A stretch of 53,118 bases of DNA from Acidobacteriaceae bacterium (GTDB lineage: Bacteria; Acidobacteriota; Terriglobia; Terriglobales; Acidobacteriaceae), in the NCBI GenBank assembly GCA_003171315.1, contig PMYE01000200.1, positions 1-53,118 on the forward strand. The letters run 5' to 3'. The notes under the pieces are model-generated. The model had not been told where the DNA came from and ran no database searches. It worked only from the letters and a program-made list of their open reading frames with translations. The translations under genes and the position numbers were made by a program. Shown here one piece after another: positions 9,795-20,029 of this stretch. The number at the start of each line of letters is the position of its first letter. Positions within the stretch are counted from its first letter, which is position 1.

Positions 9795-10907
9795 ATGAAA
9801 AAATGGCGCTTAATGTTCGAATCTGCCGGGTCGAACACCGTGACGCCAGCCAGCTTATCGACACATAGACCCCAGCGGTTCCCGCCGTGGCTTACTGCGT
9901 TTGAGCCCCATCCCTGGCTCTCGAACGGCCACGTTCAAACCATCGTGGGCAACTTTCTTCCTCGGCCCGCATTTCGCCTGGCTACAGTCACAGAGACGGT
10001 TGAAGTCGATCCCGCGGATGGCAGCCGCGTCCTCTGCCATTGCCATTGGCAGCCTGAGAAGGAGCGCGCCCAGCGGCTCATGACAGTGCTGGTGCACGGG
10101 CTGGAGGGCTCGTCGGATTCGCGCTACATCCTGGGCATCGCCGTGCGCGCCTTTGCCGCCGGCATGAACGTCGTCCGCATGAACATGCGCAACTGCGGCG
10201 ACGCCGACGCACTGACGCCCACGCTATATCACTCTGGCCGCTCCTCCGATGTGGATGCCGTGGTTCGCCACTTCGTTGCGCGCTTCGGCCTCGAGCGGGT
10301 GGCGCTGGTTGGCTACTCGATGGGCGGCAATCTTGTGCTCAAGCTCGCAGGCGAGTGGGGTGCGTGCGCGCCTCTTGTTGCTGTCGCAACGGTTTGTCCG
10401 GCTATCGATCTGGCCGCCGGCGCCGATGCCCTTCACGAACCGGCCAATCGCATCTACGAGCGTCATTTCCTTCGCGGGCTGATGCGGCGGTTTCGCCACA
10501 AATCGGAACTGTTTCCGGCTGTTTACCAAGCCCGCGGCATCGGCCCAATCCGCTCCATCCGCGAGTTCGACCAAAAAATCGTCGCCCGCTATTGCGGCTT
10601 CCGTGATGCCGACGACTATTATTACCGCGCCGCCAGCGCCCGAGTCATTGACCGCATCGCCGTTCCCACGCTCATTCTCGGCGCGCAGGACGATCCGTTC
10701 ATCCGTCTCTTTCCCGAAACTCGCGCGCGGATCCTTGGCAATCCAAACATCGACTTCATCGAAGCGCGCCACGGAGGCCACTGCGCCTTCCTCAGCCGCC
10801 GCTCCGCGGATGGCGTCCACTGGGCCGAGGCCACCGTCGTCCGTTACCTTCAAGCTGTCACTGAGGAAACGCCGCCTCGGACCGGCATTTCGAACTTGCC
10901 GAATTAG
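9795..10907 (+). CDS. YheT-family alpha/beta hydrolase
   Basis: PHPWLSNGHVQTI, VLVHGLEGSSDSRY, VVRMNMRNCG, LVGYSMGGNLVLKLAGE nucleophile elbow. Confidence 0.9.
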   Translation: MKKWRLMFESAGSNTVTPASLSTHRPQRFPPWLTAFEPHPWLSNGHVQTIVGNFLPRPAFRLATVTETVEVDPADGSRVLCHCHWQPEKERAQRLMTVLVHGLEGSSDSRYILGIAVRAFAAGMNVVRMNMRNCGDADALTPTLYHSGRSSDVDAVVRHFVARFGLERVALVGYSMGGNLVLKLAGEWGACAPLVAVATVCPAIDLAAGADALHEPANRIYERHFLRGLMRRFRHKSELFPAVYQARGIGPIRSIREFDQKIVARYCGFRDADDYYYRAASARVIDRIAVPTLILGAQDDPFIRLFPETRARILGNPNIDFIEARHGGHCAFLSRRSADGVHWAEATVVRYLQAVTEETPPRTGISNLPN

Positions 10908-10981
10908 CTTTCGGGCAGGCAAATCCATCTGCTACCTTGGAGCGAGGTAGCCTCCTCCCCCGGAACAAACTCTACTGACAG

Positions 10982-12397
10982 GTGACCGCATTGGACTTGA
11001 TTGAGCGGCTTGCGGAGCACAAGACGCTGGGTACAGCGCCCCGGGAGGAACTTGCCTGGCTGGCGGCGCACGGGACGCTGCGAAAGCTGAATGCCGGCGG
11101 GGTGCTGTCTCACAAAGGCGCTCCGGTTGAGGGCCTGTACATTGTGTTGTCGGGCCACGTTTCGCTGTCGGTCGATCGAGGCTCCGGGCCACAGAAGGCG
11201 ATTGATTGGCGGGCTGGCGACGTAACCGGAGTGTTGCCGTATTCGCGATTGGGGAGCCCCCCGGGAGACGCCGTCGCAGAGGAACCGACCGAGATTCTGG
11301 CGCTGCCCCGGGATGAACTTCAAGCGCTGACCCGCGAGTGCTTTGAGGTGACCAGGATCCTGGTGCACATTATGCTCGATCGTGCGCGACTCTTCACCTC
11401 CGGCGACCTGCAGAACGAAAAGATGATTTCGCTGGGCAAGCTCTCGGCAGGCCTGGCTCACGAACTGAATAATCCCGCTTCTGCCATTGAGCGCAGTGCG
11501 GCGCTGCTTGAAGACCGGTTGGGAGAGGCTGAGGAGGCGACGCACGCATTGGGCGTTGCCCGGTTGAGCGATGCGCAACTTGCCGCCGTGGACGCGATTC
11601 GGGCCGCCTGCCTGGCCAAGGCGCCGCTGGGAGTCCGGTCTCCTGTCCAGCAGGCTGAGCGAGAAGAGGCAATTGCCGGATGGCTTGCCGATCATGGGCT
11701 CAACACCGCAGGCGCAGAAGCGCTTGCCGACACCCAGGTCACCTTCGAGGCGCTCGACCAGCTCGCCGCAGCTGTGCAGGGTTCTGCGCTGGACGCGGTG
11801 TTGCGTTGGGCTGCGGCAGGATGCGCAGTGCGCAATCTTGCTTCAGAGATCCAGGAAGCAGCCATGCGCGTCTCTGGCCTCGTCATGGCTATCAAAGGAT
11901 TCACGCACATGGATCAGGCGATGGTGGCCGAGCCGGTCGACCTGGGACTGAGCCTGGGCAACACGGTAGCTGTACTCAAGGCGAAGGCAGGGCAGAAGTC
12001 GGCGGCTGTGACAATCGAACTGGAAGCCGGCTTGCCGCGCGTGCGCGGGTTCGCGGGCGAATTGAACCAAGTGTGGGGAAACCTGATTGACAACGCGCTC
12101 GACGCGATCCCGGATGGCGGTCGCGTGGAGGTCAGAGCGAACCGCGGCGGTCAGGCCGTAGTAGTGCGCGTGACCGACAATGGGCCCGGCATCCCCGCGC
12201 CCATCCGCGAACGCATCTTCGATCCGTTTTTCACGACCAAACCGATGGGACAGGGCACGGGCCTCGGCCTCGATATTGTCCGGCGTCTCGTTCGCCACAA
12301 CGACGGCACGATTGAAGTAGAGTCGCAACCAGGCCGGACGGAGTTTCGGGTTACGCTGCCAATTGCCGAGATCCATAGCGAAGGAGTTCCGCGATGA
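10982..12397 (+). CDS. sensor histidine kinase with N-terminal cyclic-nucleotide-binding domain (GTG start)
   Basis: cNMP-like GGVLSHKGAPVEGLYIVLSGHVSLSVD; H-box SLGKLSAGLAHELNNPASAI; HATPase GTGLGLDIVRRLV. Confidence 0.9.
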   Translation: MTALDLIERLAEHKTLGTAPREELAWLAAHGTLRKLNAGGVLSHKGAPVEGLYIVLSGHVSLSVDRGSGPQKAIDWRAGDVTGVLPYSRLGSPPGDAVAEEPTEILALPRDELQALTRECFEVTRILVHIMLDRARLFTSGDLQNEKMISLGKLSAGLAHELNNPASAIERSAALLEDRLGEAEEATHALGVARLSDAQLAAVDAIRAACLAKAPLGVRSPVQQAEREEAIAGWLADHGLNTAGAEALADTQVTFEALDQLAAAVQGSALDAVLRWAAAGCAVRNLASEIQEAAMRVSGLVMAIKGFTHMDQAMVAEPVDLGLSLGNTVAVLKAKAGQKSAAVTIELEAGLPRVRGFAGELNQVWGNLIDNALDAIPDGGRVEVRANRGGQAVVVRVTDNGPGIPAPIRERIFDPFFTTKPMGQGTGLGLDIVRRLVRHNDGTIEVESQPGRTEFRVTLPIAEIHSEGVPR

Positions 12398-14058
12398 ACA
12401 AGCCTGTTCTGCTCATTGTGGATGACGATCCGCAGGTACTGGCTGCGGTGCGCCGGGATCTTCGTTCCCGTTACAGGGAGAACTACACAGTGATGAGCGC
12501 GGCATCGGGAGAAGAGGCGCTAAATGCCATCCGCGAACTGAAAAGCCGTGGGGATTCGCTGGCCATGGTGGTCTGCGATCAGCGCATGCCGGGCATGATG
12601 GGCAGCGAGGTATTAGCCAAATCCCGCCCTGTGTATCCGCTGGCGCGCAGGGTTCTGTTAACCGCTTACTCCGATATCGACGCAGCGGTGAAGGCGATCA
12701 ACGAAGCACACCTCGACCATTATCTTTCCAAGCCCTGGGAACCGCCCGAGGAACGGCTATTCCCTGCGGTTGACGATCTGCTGGATGCATGGCAGGCCGA
12801 GTCTCTGCCGGAAGCGAAGGGACTGCGGCTGGTCGGTCATCAGTGGTCTCCTCAATCCCACGCCATCAAGGAATTTCTGGCCAGCAACCTGATTCCCTAT
12901 CGCTGGCTTGAGGTGACGCACGATGCCGATGCTCGTGCGCTGCTGGATGCGGCCGGCGTGGGAGCCGACGAACTGCCGGCGCTCTTCTTTGACGACGGAA
13001 CGCCGGTGTTACGCAACCCCGATCCCCGACAGGTGGCCGAGCGCCTGGGCAAACCTATGACGGCCGCGTTTGATGTCTACGATCTCGCGATCGTCGGAGC
13101 CGGCCCCGCCGGCCTTGCCGCCGCTGTTTACGGTGCGTCAGAAGGTTTGAGAACGATTCTGCTTGATCGTCACGCGCCGGGCGGCCAGGCGGGCACAAGT
13201 TCGCGTATCGAGAACTACCTGGGATTCCCGGCAGGTGTGAGCGGTAGTGAGCTGACGCGGCGCGCAATTTCCCAGGCGCAGCGTCTGGGTGCGGAGTTTC
13301 TGGTGCCGCTCGAGGTGACCGGCATGTCGATCGACGGCGGATACAAGCGGCTCACGCTCGCCGACGGTCGCCAGATCGTATCGCGGGCGTTGCTGGCCAG
13401 CTCTGGAATGTCCTATCGCGAACATCCCGCACCGGGCATTGCGGAGCACACGGGCGCGGGAGTGTACTACGGTGCGGCAACCACTGAGGCGGCAGAGTTC
13501 CGCGACCGGCGAGTGCTCGTTGTAGGCGGCGGAAACTCGGCGGGCCAGGGCGCCATGTATCTGGCGCGCTTCGCAAAGGAAGTGGAGATTGTGGTACGCC
13601 GCGATAGCTTGCGCGAAACCATGTCGCAGTACCTGATTGAACAGATCGAGAAGACCCCCAACATCCACCTTCGCCCGCGCACGGAAATCGCGCGCGTCGA
13701 GGGCGAGGGTCACGTCGAGCGCGTCGTTTTTCTATCGCTCGACGATGGATCGACCCAGTCCGAGGAAACCGACGCGCTGTTCATCTTCATCGGTACGCGC
13801 CCCAGAAGTGAATGGCTACCTGCCGAAGTGCTGCGCGACGCCAAGGGGTTTGTGCTCACGGGGCGGGACATGATGGCGGCTGATGGGTACGCGCGCACCT
13901 GGAAGGAGCAGCGCGATCCGCTCATTCTCGAGACCAGCGTTCCCGGCGTGTTTGCCGCGGGAGACCTCCGTGCCGGCGCGATGAACCGCGTAGCATCGGC
14001 TGTCGGAGAGGGGTCGATGGTGGTGCGGCTGGCCCACGAGTACCTGGCCCTGACCTGA
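12394..14058 (+). CDS. response regulator / glutaredoxin-like / thioredoxin-reductase-like FAD oxidoreductase fusion
   Basis: REC: IVDDDPQVLAAV, VVCDQRMPGMMGSEV; linker LRLVGHQWSPQSHAIKEFL; FAD/NAD: IVGAGPAGLAAAVYGASEG, VVGGGNSAGQGAMYLA, GVFAAGDLR; 4-bp overlap with the upstream kinase. Confidence 0.9.
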   Translation: MNKPVLLIVDDDPQVLAAVRRDLRSRYRENYTVMSAASGEEALNAIRELKSRGDSLAMVVCDQRMPGMMGSEVLAKSRPVYPLARRVLLTAYSDIDAAVKAINEAHLDHYLSKPWEPPEERLFPAVDDLLDAWQAESLPEAKGLRLVGHQWSPQSHAIKEFLASNLIPYRWLEVTHDADARALLDAAGVGADELPALFFDDGTPVLRNPDPRQVAERLGKPMTAAFDVYDLAIVGAGPAGLAAAVYGASEGLRTILLDRHAPGGQAGTSSRIENYLGFPAGVSGSELTRRAISQAQRLGAEFLVPLEVTGMSIDGGYKRLTLADGRQIVSRALLASSGMSYREHPAPGIAEHTGAGVYYGAATTEAAEFRDRRVLVVGGGNSAGQGAMYLARFAKEVEIVVRRDSLRETMSQYLIEQIEKTPNIHLRPRTEIARVEGEGHVERVVFLSLDDGSTQSEETDALFIFIGTRPRSEWLPAEVLRDAKGFVLTGRDMMAADGYARTWKEQRDPLILETSVPGVFAAGDLRAGAMNRVASAVGEGSMVVRLAHEYLALT

Positions 14059-14177
14059 GCATCAACCATTGATCTGAGCATCGACCATGACGAGCACTCA
14101 AAACCGCTGTCGCTGCAGGTTCGCCGCCCTGCGCGCGGCTCCCGCATCAGGCACGAAAAAGCTACAATGATTACCGT

Positions 14178-14254
14178 GGGCGAGTAGCTCAATTGGATAG
14201 AGCACCGGCCTTCTAAGCCGGGGGTTGTGGGTTCGATTCCCGCCTCGCCTACCA
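14178..14254 (+). tRNA. tRNA-Arg(TCT)
   Basis: GGGCGAGTAGCTCAATTGGATAGAGCACCGGCCTTCTAAGCCGG...GGTTCGATTCC...CTCGCCTACCA. Confidence 0.95.
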
Positions 14255-14321
14255 TGTGGAGTTGATCGTTTGCCGTCGCAGATCGATCCCTGCCAATCCG
14301 GCAAATGTTCAATCCCGCAAC

Positions 14322-15179
14322 CTACGCGCTTAGCAGTTTCACCAGATTCGCGTAGCTGATTGCGAGGCTCTCAAGCGGCGGCCTGTCCGTCACGTCCTGC
14401 TCCACATACATATTTGCAATATGGTTCTCGGCAGCCAGCCGCAGAATCTTTTTCCAGTCCAGCGTGCCCTCGCCCACCTCGGTAAAATGTGCTGACTCCG
14501 GCCCAGTGTCGAATGAGGTCGGCACGTTCGGCTTGCGATCCTTCAGGTGTAGCGACTGCATTCGCCTGCCATGTTGGCGCAGCATCGCCACCGGGTCGTA
14601 CCCCGCCTGCGCCACCCAATAGCAGTCCATCTCCCACTGCACCAGCGCGGGGTCGGTGTTTTTGAGCAGCACATCCAGACCGGTCACGCCGCCGTAGTCT
14701 CTGAACTCCAGATTGTGGTTGTGAAAGCCGAATCTCAGGCCCATCTTCTGCAACTGCGCGCCCCATTCGTTGTATTGCTCCGCCACGCGCTTGAATCCAT
14801 CGGCTGAATTAGCCAGAGACCTCGGAGGCATGGAGCAAACCATGCACTCCAGACCCAGTTCTTTGGCGTAGCCGAAGCGGCTTGCAAATTCGTCGTAACC
14901 GAAATGCCCGCTCGGCGCAGTCAGCCCCGCGTCGAGGATGACCCGCCGCAGATCTTTCGCGCTCATCGTGTACTGCAATCCAGAGGTCTCCACAGTCTCG
15001 TAGCCGATCTTGCGAATCGCCGCGAGTGTACCCGCCAAATCCCTGCCGGCAAGGCTGCGTACCGTGTAGAGCTGCACGCCCAGTGGCCGGTCCTTCACTT
15101 TGCCAAATGCGCGCGGCGCCAACGCCAGCGCAGCCAGTCCAGCCGCTGCTTCCGTGGCAAACACTCTTCTCGTCAGCAT
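14322..15179 (-). CDS. sugar phosphate isomerase/epimerase (TIM barrel) with Tat-like signal peptide
   Basis: N-term MLTRRVFATEAAAGLAALALAPRAFG; LGVQLYTVRSLAGRD; FGFHNHNLEF; QSLHLKDRK. Confidence 0.85.
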   Translation of the reverse strand: MLTRRVFATEAAAGLAALALAPRAFGKVKDRPLGVQLYTVRSLAGRDLAGTLAAIRKIGYETVETSGLQYTMSAKDLRRVILDAGLTAPSGHFGYDEFASRFGYAKELGLECMVCSMPPRSLANSADGFKRVAEQYNEWGAQLQKMGLRFGFHNHNLEFRDYGGVTGLDVLLKNTDPALVQWEMDCYWVAQAGYDPVAMLRQHGRRMQSLHLKDRKPNVPTSFDTGPESAHFTEVGEGTLDWKKILRLAAENHIANMYVEQDVTDRPPLESLAISYANLVKLLSA

Positions 15180-15307
15180 GGCGAATTCTCCTCACCGGCC
15201 ATTATAGGCGCACTCATCCGGCATCTCGGGCAACGCCTCTGCGCCATGTTCGAGGATTTGGAGGAGTGTATCTGCTTCCCGCACGCGCAGATGGGAAATC
15301 ACCAAGC

Positions 15308-15957
15308 CTAACCGCAGATCATCTCCGCGTCCGGCATCGCTTGCACGGCAGCTTCGTTGTAAGCGTTGGCCTCCGCCTCAAAGCTCTCGTCTGCCTCAAT
15401 TCGCGGCACACAGAATCGCTCCACTCCGCCCAGCACATCGGCCCCGTTCCGCGCCTGATAGATCGCTGCCCGCAGCTTTGCCCCGCCCGGCACGCCGTGC
15501 GTGAACCACGTGGCGAACTGCTTCATCTTTCCCGCCGGATCCCACCCCACGGACATGGACCTGTCCGCGAGGGCCCCGGCATCGCCCATCCGCGCGTCGC
15601 GCGGCAAATCCTTGGTCGCATCGGCCTCGGCCAGCAGCATCTCGAAATACGCGCGGATCATCCGGTAGCGATCCTCGGTCGTCGGCCGCTCGTAGCTGCC
15701 CGTCGCCGTGTACTCGGCAATCTGCCGGAAGATCCACGGATTCGCCGGCGCCGCGCGCCCGATCATCACCGCGTCGCAGCCCGTGTCGGCCACCATCGCC
15801 GCCGCGTCCTCCGGCGTGCGGATGTCGCCGTTGCCCATCACCGGAATCCCAACCGCCTGTTTCACTTGGGCTATCCAATGCCACTGCGCCTGTCCGCTGT
15901 AGCCTTGCTCGCGCGTGCACGCATGCAGCGCCAGCCCGTTCAGCCCCTCGGCCTTGC
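15308..15957 (-). pseudogene. C-terminal half of a tRNA-dihydrouridine synthase; N-terminal half missing and replaced by IS-derived sequence
   Basis: LALHACTREQGYSGQAQWHWIAQVKQAVGIPVMGNGDIRTPEDA...MIGRAAPANPWIFRQI; the N-terminal catalytic Cys region is absent from the ORF. Confidence 0.75.
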
Positions 15958-16033
15958 GGACGTCCTCCCCTAGTTCCCGATAAGCCCCGTCGCCCCACAC
16001 CTTGCGCTCTTCGCCACGCAGCAGGCCGAGCAG
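15958..16033 (-). mobile_element. IS5-family transposase relic
   Basis: LLGLLRGEERKVWGDGAYRELGEDVR resembles IS5-type LLHGEERRVWGDAAYQGQ; in frame with the dus remnant. Confidence 0.5.
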
Positions 16034-16250
16034 TTGGAGCGCCGCACCCACGACTACAAGGGACATGGCCTCACTAGCTTGGTCGCGGCTCTTGAAATCG
16101 CCACAGGCAACGTCCTTGGTAAGCGCTATCGACGCCATCGTATGGTCGAGTTCCTGGATTTCCTGAAGAAGATCGATGCTGCGTTTTCAGCGGGGCTCGA
16201 CATCCACCTGGTGCTGGACAACTACGGCACGCATAAGACGGCTCCGGTCC
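16034..16250 (+). mobile_element. IS630-family transposase relic (internal DDE-domain fragment)
   Basis: ERRTHDYKGHGLTSLVAALEIATGNVLGKRYRRHRMVEFLDFLKKIDAAFSAGLDIHLVLDNYGTHKT. Confidence 0.8.
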
Positions 16251-16300
16251 GCCGCTGTGGTGGTGGCGCCCCGATGTAAAACTTGGCCCATAGTGCCTCC
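16250..16300 (-). mobile_element. IS481-like transposase 5' relic (RBS plus first ~14 codons)
   Basis: ggaaggaggcactATG followed by MGQVLHRGATTTAA, resembling the N-terminus of IS481-type transposases (MGQVLHGSATTT...). Confidence 0.5.
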
Positions 16301-16460
16301 TTCCACCCTTGGGAGCAAGAATGCACCATCAAACGCCGGGACCAAACATTGGGAGTGCGGCGTGCGCAGAGGATTGCCGCGATGTTTGGCGGCGCGTCTT
16401 CGCGCCGGCGCTGATTGTGGTTGGAACGCGGCCATCCGTACCGCCGCAGGAGCTTGACGA

Positions 16461-16536
<76 letters not shown>

Positions 16537-16537
16537 T

Positions 16538-16762
16538 TCAATGACTTACGGCAGCCCTTCCTGCGAGTGTAGCGGATACAGTAGCGGCTGGCAGCCGTTT
16601 CGGCTCATATACAGCAAAATCGCCAGACAGTTGAAGCCGCTCGAAAGCGCGCTCTACAGCTACTGGTGACGGATGAACGTGTCTCTGAGAAACAACCACA
16701 CGGCTGTGACCGGCAATCCGCATGATCGTGAAAGCGTCCACTGCCGATTCCCCAGAGCCTTG
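16538..16762 (-). pseudogene. C-terminal relic of a tyrosine recombinase/integrase
   Basis: ESAVDAFTIMRIAGHSRVVVSQRHVHPSPVAVERAFERLQ matches the GHxxxxxxQRYxHP signature; Tyr replaced by His (SQRHVHP). Confidence 0.7.
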
Positions 16763-17234
16763 TATGCATTGTATGGCGCAGAGAGAGGAGAACAAAATCG
16801 GATGAGAAGATATGGTGCGCCCGGCCTTCACTTCGGGAGCGAAGAGACCCCCGTGCAAGGGATGAGTGGATCTTCCCTGGTGTGGCTTGCCGTCGCCGTT
16901 CGCAGACAACAAGCCAGAGCGCTTGAGACGAGCGGAAATCGTGGCATGATTGTCTGTGGCGGCCGATTCCGAGCCCGGCCAGTTTTAGAACCGGCGTTCT
17001 CTGCAGCAACAGTGCGCTCGCGTCCCGAGCCCTGGGGCGCGGCGCTCCGGCCCTATGCTGTCTTGCTGTCGGGCTACGAATCACGTATAAATGATTCAAA
17101 AGCCCCCGTAGAATTCCTAGCATTTTCGAACTTGTCCAGCCCTAAAGAACGTGGCCAGGTCGAAAGTGCACCTGTATCGTTTGACCTATCGGCCCTGCTG
17201 CCGCGGGAACCTGCTTGAAGAAGAGGGAAAAAGG

Positions 17235-19061
17235 ATGAAACACGGAGAATCCAGCTTAGCCAAGCCGCTGACGACGAACGAGCATCTGATCCGCTGGGTG
17301 GAGAAGATGGCGGAGCTTACGCAACCGGCCGCGATCCACTGGGTGGACGGAAGCCAGCAGGAGTACGACTGGCTGTGCGACGAACTGGTGGCGTCGGGAA
17401 CCTTCATCCGGCTGAACCAGGAGCAGTGGCCGGGGTGCTTCTATGCGCGCTCCGATCCGCGCGACGTGGCACGGGTGGAGGACCGGACGTTTATTTGCTC
17501 GCTCTCAAAGGACAACGCCGGGCCCACCAACAACTGGATCGAGCCGTTCGAGATGCGCAAGAAGCTGAAGGAGCTGTTCGCAGGCTGTATGCGTGGGCGC
17601 ACGATGTACGTGCTGGCCTTCAGCATGGGGCCGGTGGGCTCGCCCATGTCGCGGATCGGCGTGCAGTTGACCGATTCGGCCTATGTCGTGGTGAACATGC
17701 GTATTATGACGCGGATCGGGCTGCCGGTGTTGGCCGAGATTGACCGCGGCAACGCGCGCGTAGTGCCGTGCGTGCACTCGGTGGGCATGCCGTTGGCTCC
17801 TGGGCAGAAGGACGTGCCTTGGCCCTGCAACAACACAAAGTACATCGTGCATTTCCCTGAGACGCGCGAGATCTGGAGCTACGGATCGGGTTACGGCGGC
17901 AATGCGCTACTGGGAAAGAAGTGCCTCGCGCTGCGGATCGCTTCAAACATCGCGCGCGACGAAGGCTGGATGGCCGAGCACATGCTCATCCTGGGAGTGG
18001 AATCGCCGCAGGGCGAGAAAACATATGTGGCTGCGGCGTTCCCCTCGGCGTGCGGCAAAACCAACCTGGCCATGATGGTTCCGCCTGACGCGTTCAAGGG
18101 CTGGAAGATTATGGCCGTCGGCGACGATATTGCGTGGATCAAGCCGGACGCCAATGGGCAACTGCGCGCCATCAATCCTGAGGCGGGGTTCTTTGGCGTG
18201 GCGCCGGGAACGAGCGCGAAGACCAATCCCAATGCGATGGCAACGTTGAGCCGGAACTCGATTTTTACCAACGTGGCGCTGACGCCGGATGGCGGCGTGT
18301 GGTGGGAGGGGATGACGGACGAGCCGCCGGCCGAGTGCCTGGACTGGCGGGGCCAGCGCTGGACACCGGAGATCGCTAAGCAGACCGGAGCCAAGGCGGC
18401 GCATCCCAACGGCCGCTTCACGGCGCCGGCCGCGCAGTGCCCGTCCATCGACGCGAAGTGGGAAGATTCGGAGGGAGTGCCCATCAGCGCGTTCATCTTT
18501 GGCGGGCGGCGCTCGACGACCATCCCGCTGGTGTTTCAGGCCTTCAATTGGAGCGCGGGCGTGTATGTGGGCGCGACGATGGGATCGGAGACCACCGCCG
18601 CGGCAACCGGAGCGGTGGGACTGGTGCGCCGCGATCCCATGGCCATGCTGCCGTTCTGCGGCTACCACATGGGCGACTATTTCCGGCACTGGATCAAGAT
18701 GCAGCGCTCGCTGAGCACGACTCCGCGCATCTTTCAAGTGAACTGGTTCCGCAAGGGCGAGGATGGCAAGTTCCTGTGGCCGGGGTTTAGCGAGAACATG
18801 CGGGTGCTGAAGTGGATTGTGGACCGTGTGCACGGGCGCGCGCAGGGCAAGGAAACGCCGATTGGCTGGACGCCTTACTACGAGGATCTGGAATGGGCCG
18901 GGCTGGACTTCTCGCGGGAGCAGTTTGAGCAGATGCAGGAGGTGAGCGGCAGCGCCTGGCGCAAGGAGCTGATCGCGCACGAAGAGCTCTTTATCGACTT
19001 GCACGACCACCTGCCGCCGGAGATGATCGACCAGCGCGAGCTGCTGATCTGCCGGTTGTGA
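17235..19061 (+). CDS. pckG: phosphoenolpyruvate carboxykinase (GTP)
   Basis: [65 protein letters not shown]. Confidence 0.97.
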   Translation: MKHGESSLAKPLTTNEHLIRWVEKMAELTQPAAIHWVDGSQQEYDWLCDELVASGTFIRLNQEQWPGCFYARSDPRDVARVEDRTFICSLSKDNAGPTNNWIEPFEMRKKLKELFAGCMRGRTMYVLAFSMGPVGSPMSRIGVQLTDSAYVVVNMRIMTRIGLPVLAEIDRGNARVVPCVHSVGMPLAPGQKDVPWPCNNTKYIVHFPETREIWSYGSGYGGNALLGKKCLALRIASNIARDEGWMAEHMLILGVESPQGEKTYVAAAFPSACGKTNLAMMVPPDAFKGWKIMAVGDDIAWIKPDANGQLRAINPEAGFFGVAPGTSAKTNPNAMATLSRNSIFTNVALTPDGGVWWEGMTDEPPAECLDWRGQRWTPEIAKQTGAKAAHPNGRFTAPAAQCPSIDAKWEDSEGVPISAFIFGGRRSTTIPLVFQAFNWSAGVYVGATMGSETTAAATGAVGLVRRDPMAMLPFCGYHMGDYFRHWIKMQRSLSTTPRIFQVNWFRKGEDGKFLWPGFSENMRVLKWIVDRVHGRAQGKETPIGWTPYYEDLEWAGLDFSREQFEQMQEVSGSAWRKELIAHEELFIDLHDHLPPEMIDQRELLICRL

Positions 19062-19098
19062 GCGCGGGAGGGATCGGGGATCGGGCAAAACGGAAATT

Positions 19099-19623
19099 CT
19101 AGGCGAGGCAGCGTTCGACTACCGGGCGGAATCCCAGCCGCGTCCAGAAATCGACGAGAAGTGCGGCGGTTTCGTCGCTGGTGGCCGGGGCGGCGCGCAG
19201 CAGAAGATCGGGTTCTGCGCCGGCCGTGAGAGCCGCAGGCGAGACTGCGATGGCGATACATTTTTCCGGCCGGTACGTGCAGGCGGCCAAGTCCGTGATC
19301 GACAGATGCGTCGTGGGCGTGGCGATCGCAGTGCGCGGCGGAGCCATGCGGTCGAGCAGCCATAGGATCTCCAGCTTGGATTCGAGCTCGTCGGGCACGC
19401 AATCGATGACCAGGTCGGCGTCGCGGACGGCATCTTCGATGGTCGAGACGAACGAGACGGCGGGCAAGGCTTGCGGGCCGAGTTCCTGGCGGATCGACTC
19501 CCGCGCGTGGTGAAGATTGCCGGGCATCACGTCCTCAAGCAGGACGCGAAAACCGGCGCGGGCCGCGCCTAGCGCAATCCAGCGGCCAAGAGGCCCGGCC
19601 CCGATGATGGCGACGGTCTTCAC
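19099..19623 (-). CDS. 3-hydroxyacyl-CoA dehydrogenase NAD-binding domain protein (short)
   Basis: TVAIIGAGPLGRWIALGAARAGFRVLLED Rossmann motif; ADLVIDCVPDELESKLEI. Confidence 0.75.
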   Translation of the reverse strand: MKTVAIIGAGPLGRWIALGAARAGFRVLLEDVMPGNLHHARESIRQELGPQALPAVSFVSTIEDAVRDADLVIDCVPDELESKLEILWLLDRMAPPRTAIATPTTHLSITDLAACTYRPEKCIAIAVSPAALTAGAEPDLLLRAAPATSDETAALLVDFWTRLGFRPVVERCLA

Positions 19624-19629
19624 AAAAGA

Positions 19630-19812
19630 TTACTTGGCGTCGAGGGCCTCGGCCACTTCCTCGGCGCTGGGGCTGGCGTGGCGCAGATGCTCGGCGACTA
19701 TGGCGCGCTCATCGGCGGGGAGCGTGGGAACGGCCGCGAGCACGCGGCGCAGGGTGACGGCGACATCGTCAATGTAGTTCATCAGGCGGATGGCTTCTCC
19801 GGACAGCGGCAT
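19630..19812 (-). CDS. small hypothetical protein (60 aa)
   Basis: ORF in the same orientation, 7 bp downstream-adjacent to the 3HCDH-like gene. Confidence 0.4.
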   Translation of the reverse strand: MPLSGEAIRLMNYIDDVAVTLRRVLAAVPTLPADERAIVAEHLRHASPSAEEVAEALDAK

Positions 19813-20029
19813 GGTGCTCCTCTACGGGTGAGTTCCGCTCCTATTGTAGGGCGTGGGGTTGGGCTGCGCGAAGCCGGCCAGAAGGAAATCCGCGATCGGC
19901 GCTGCAATGCGCGGCCCGCGCCGCAGCTCTTGTGTGCTTGCGGCATTTTCCCAGTAGACGCAGGGCAGGACTCGGGCCTGCGCCCTGACGCCAAATGGGC
20001 GGATGAAAGATACTGTGAGTACTCCCAGG

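Noticed and set aside
17943-19088. 381-aa ORF antisense to pckG
   Set aside because: pckG is unambiguous; the antisense product is R/H/L-rich shadow sequence.
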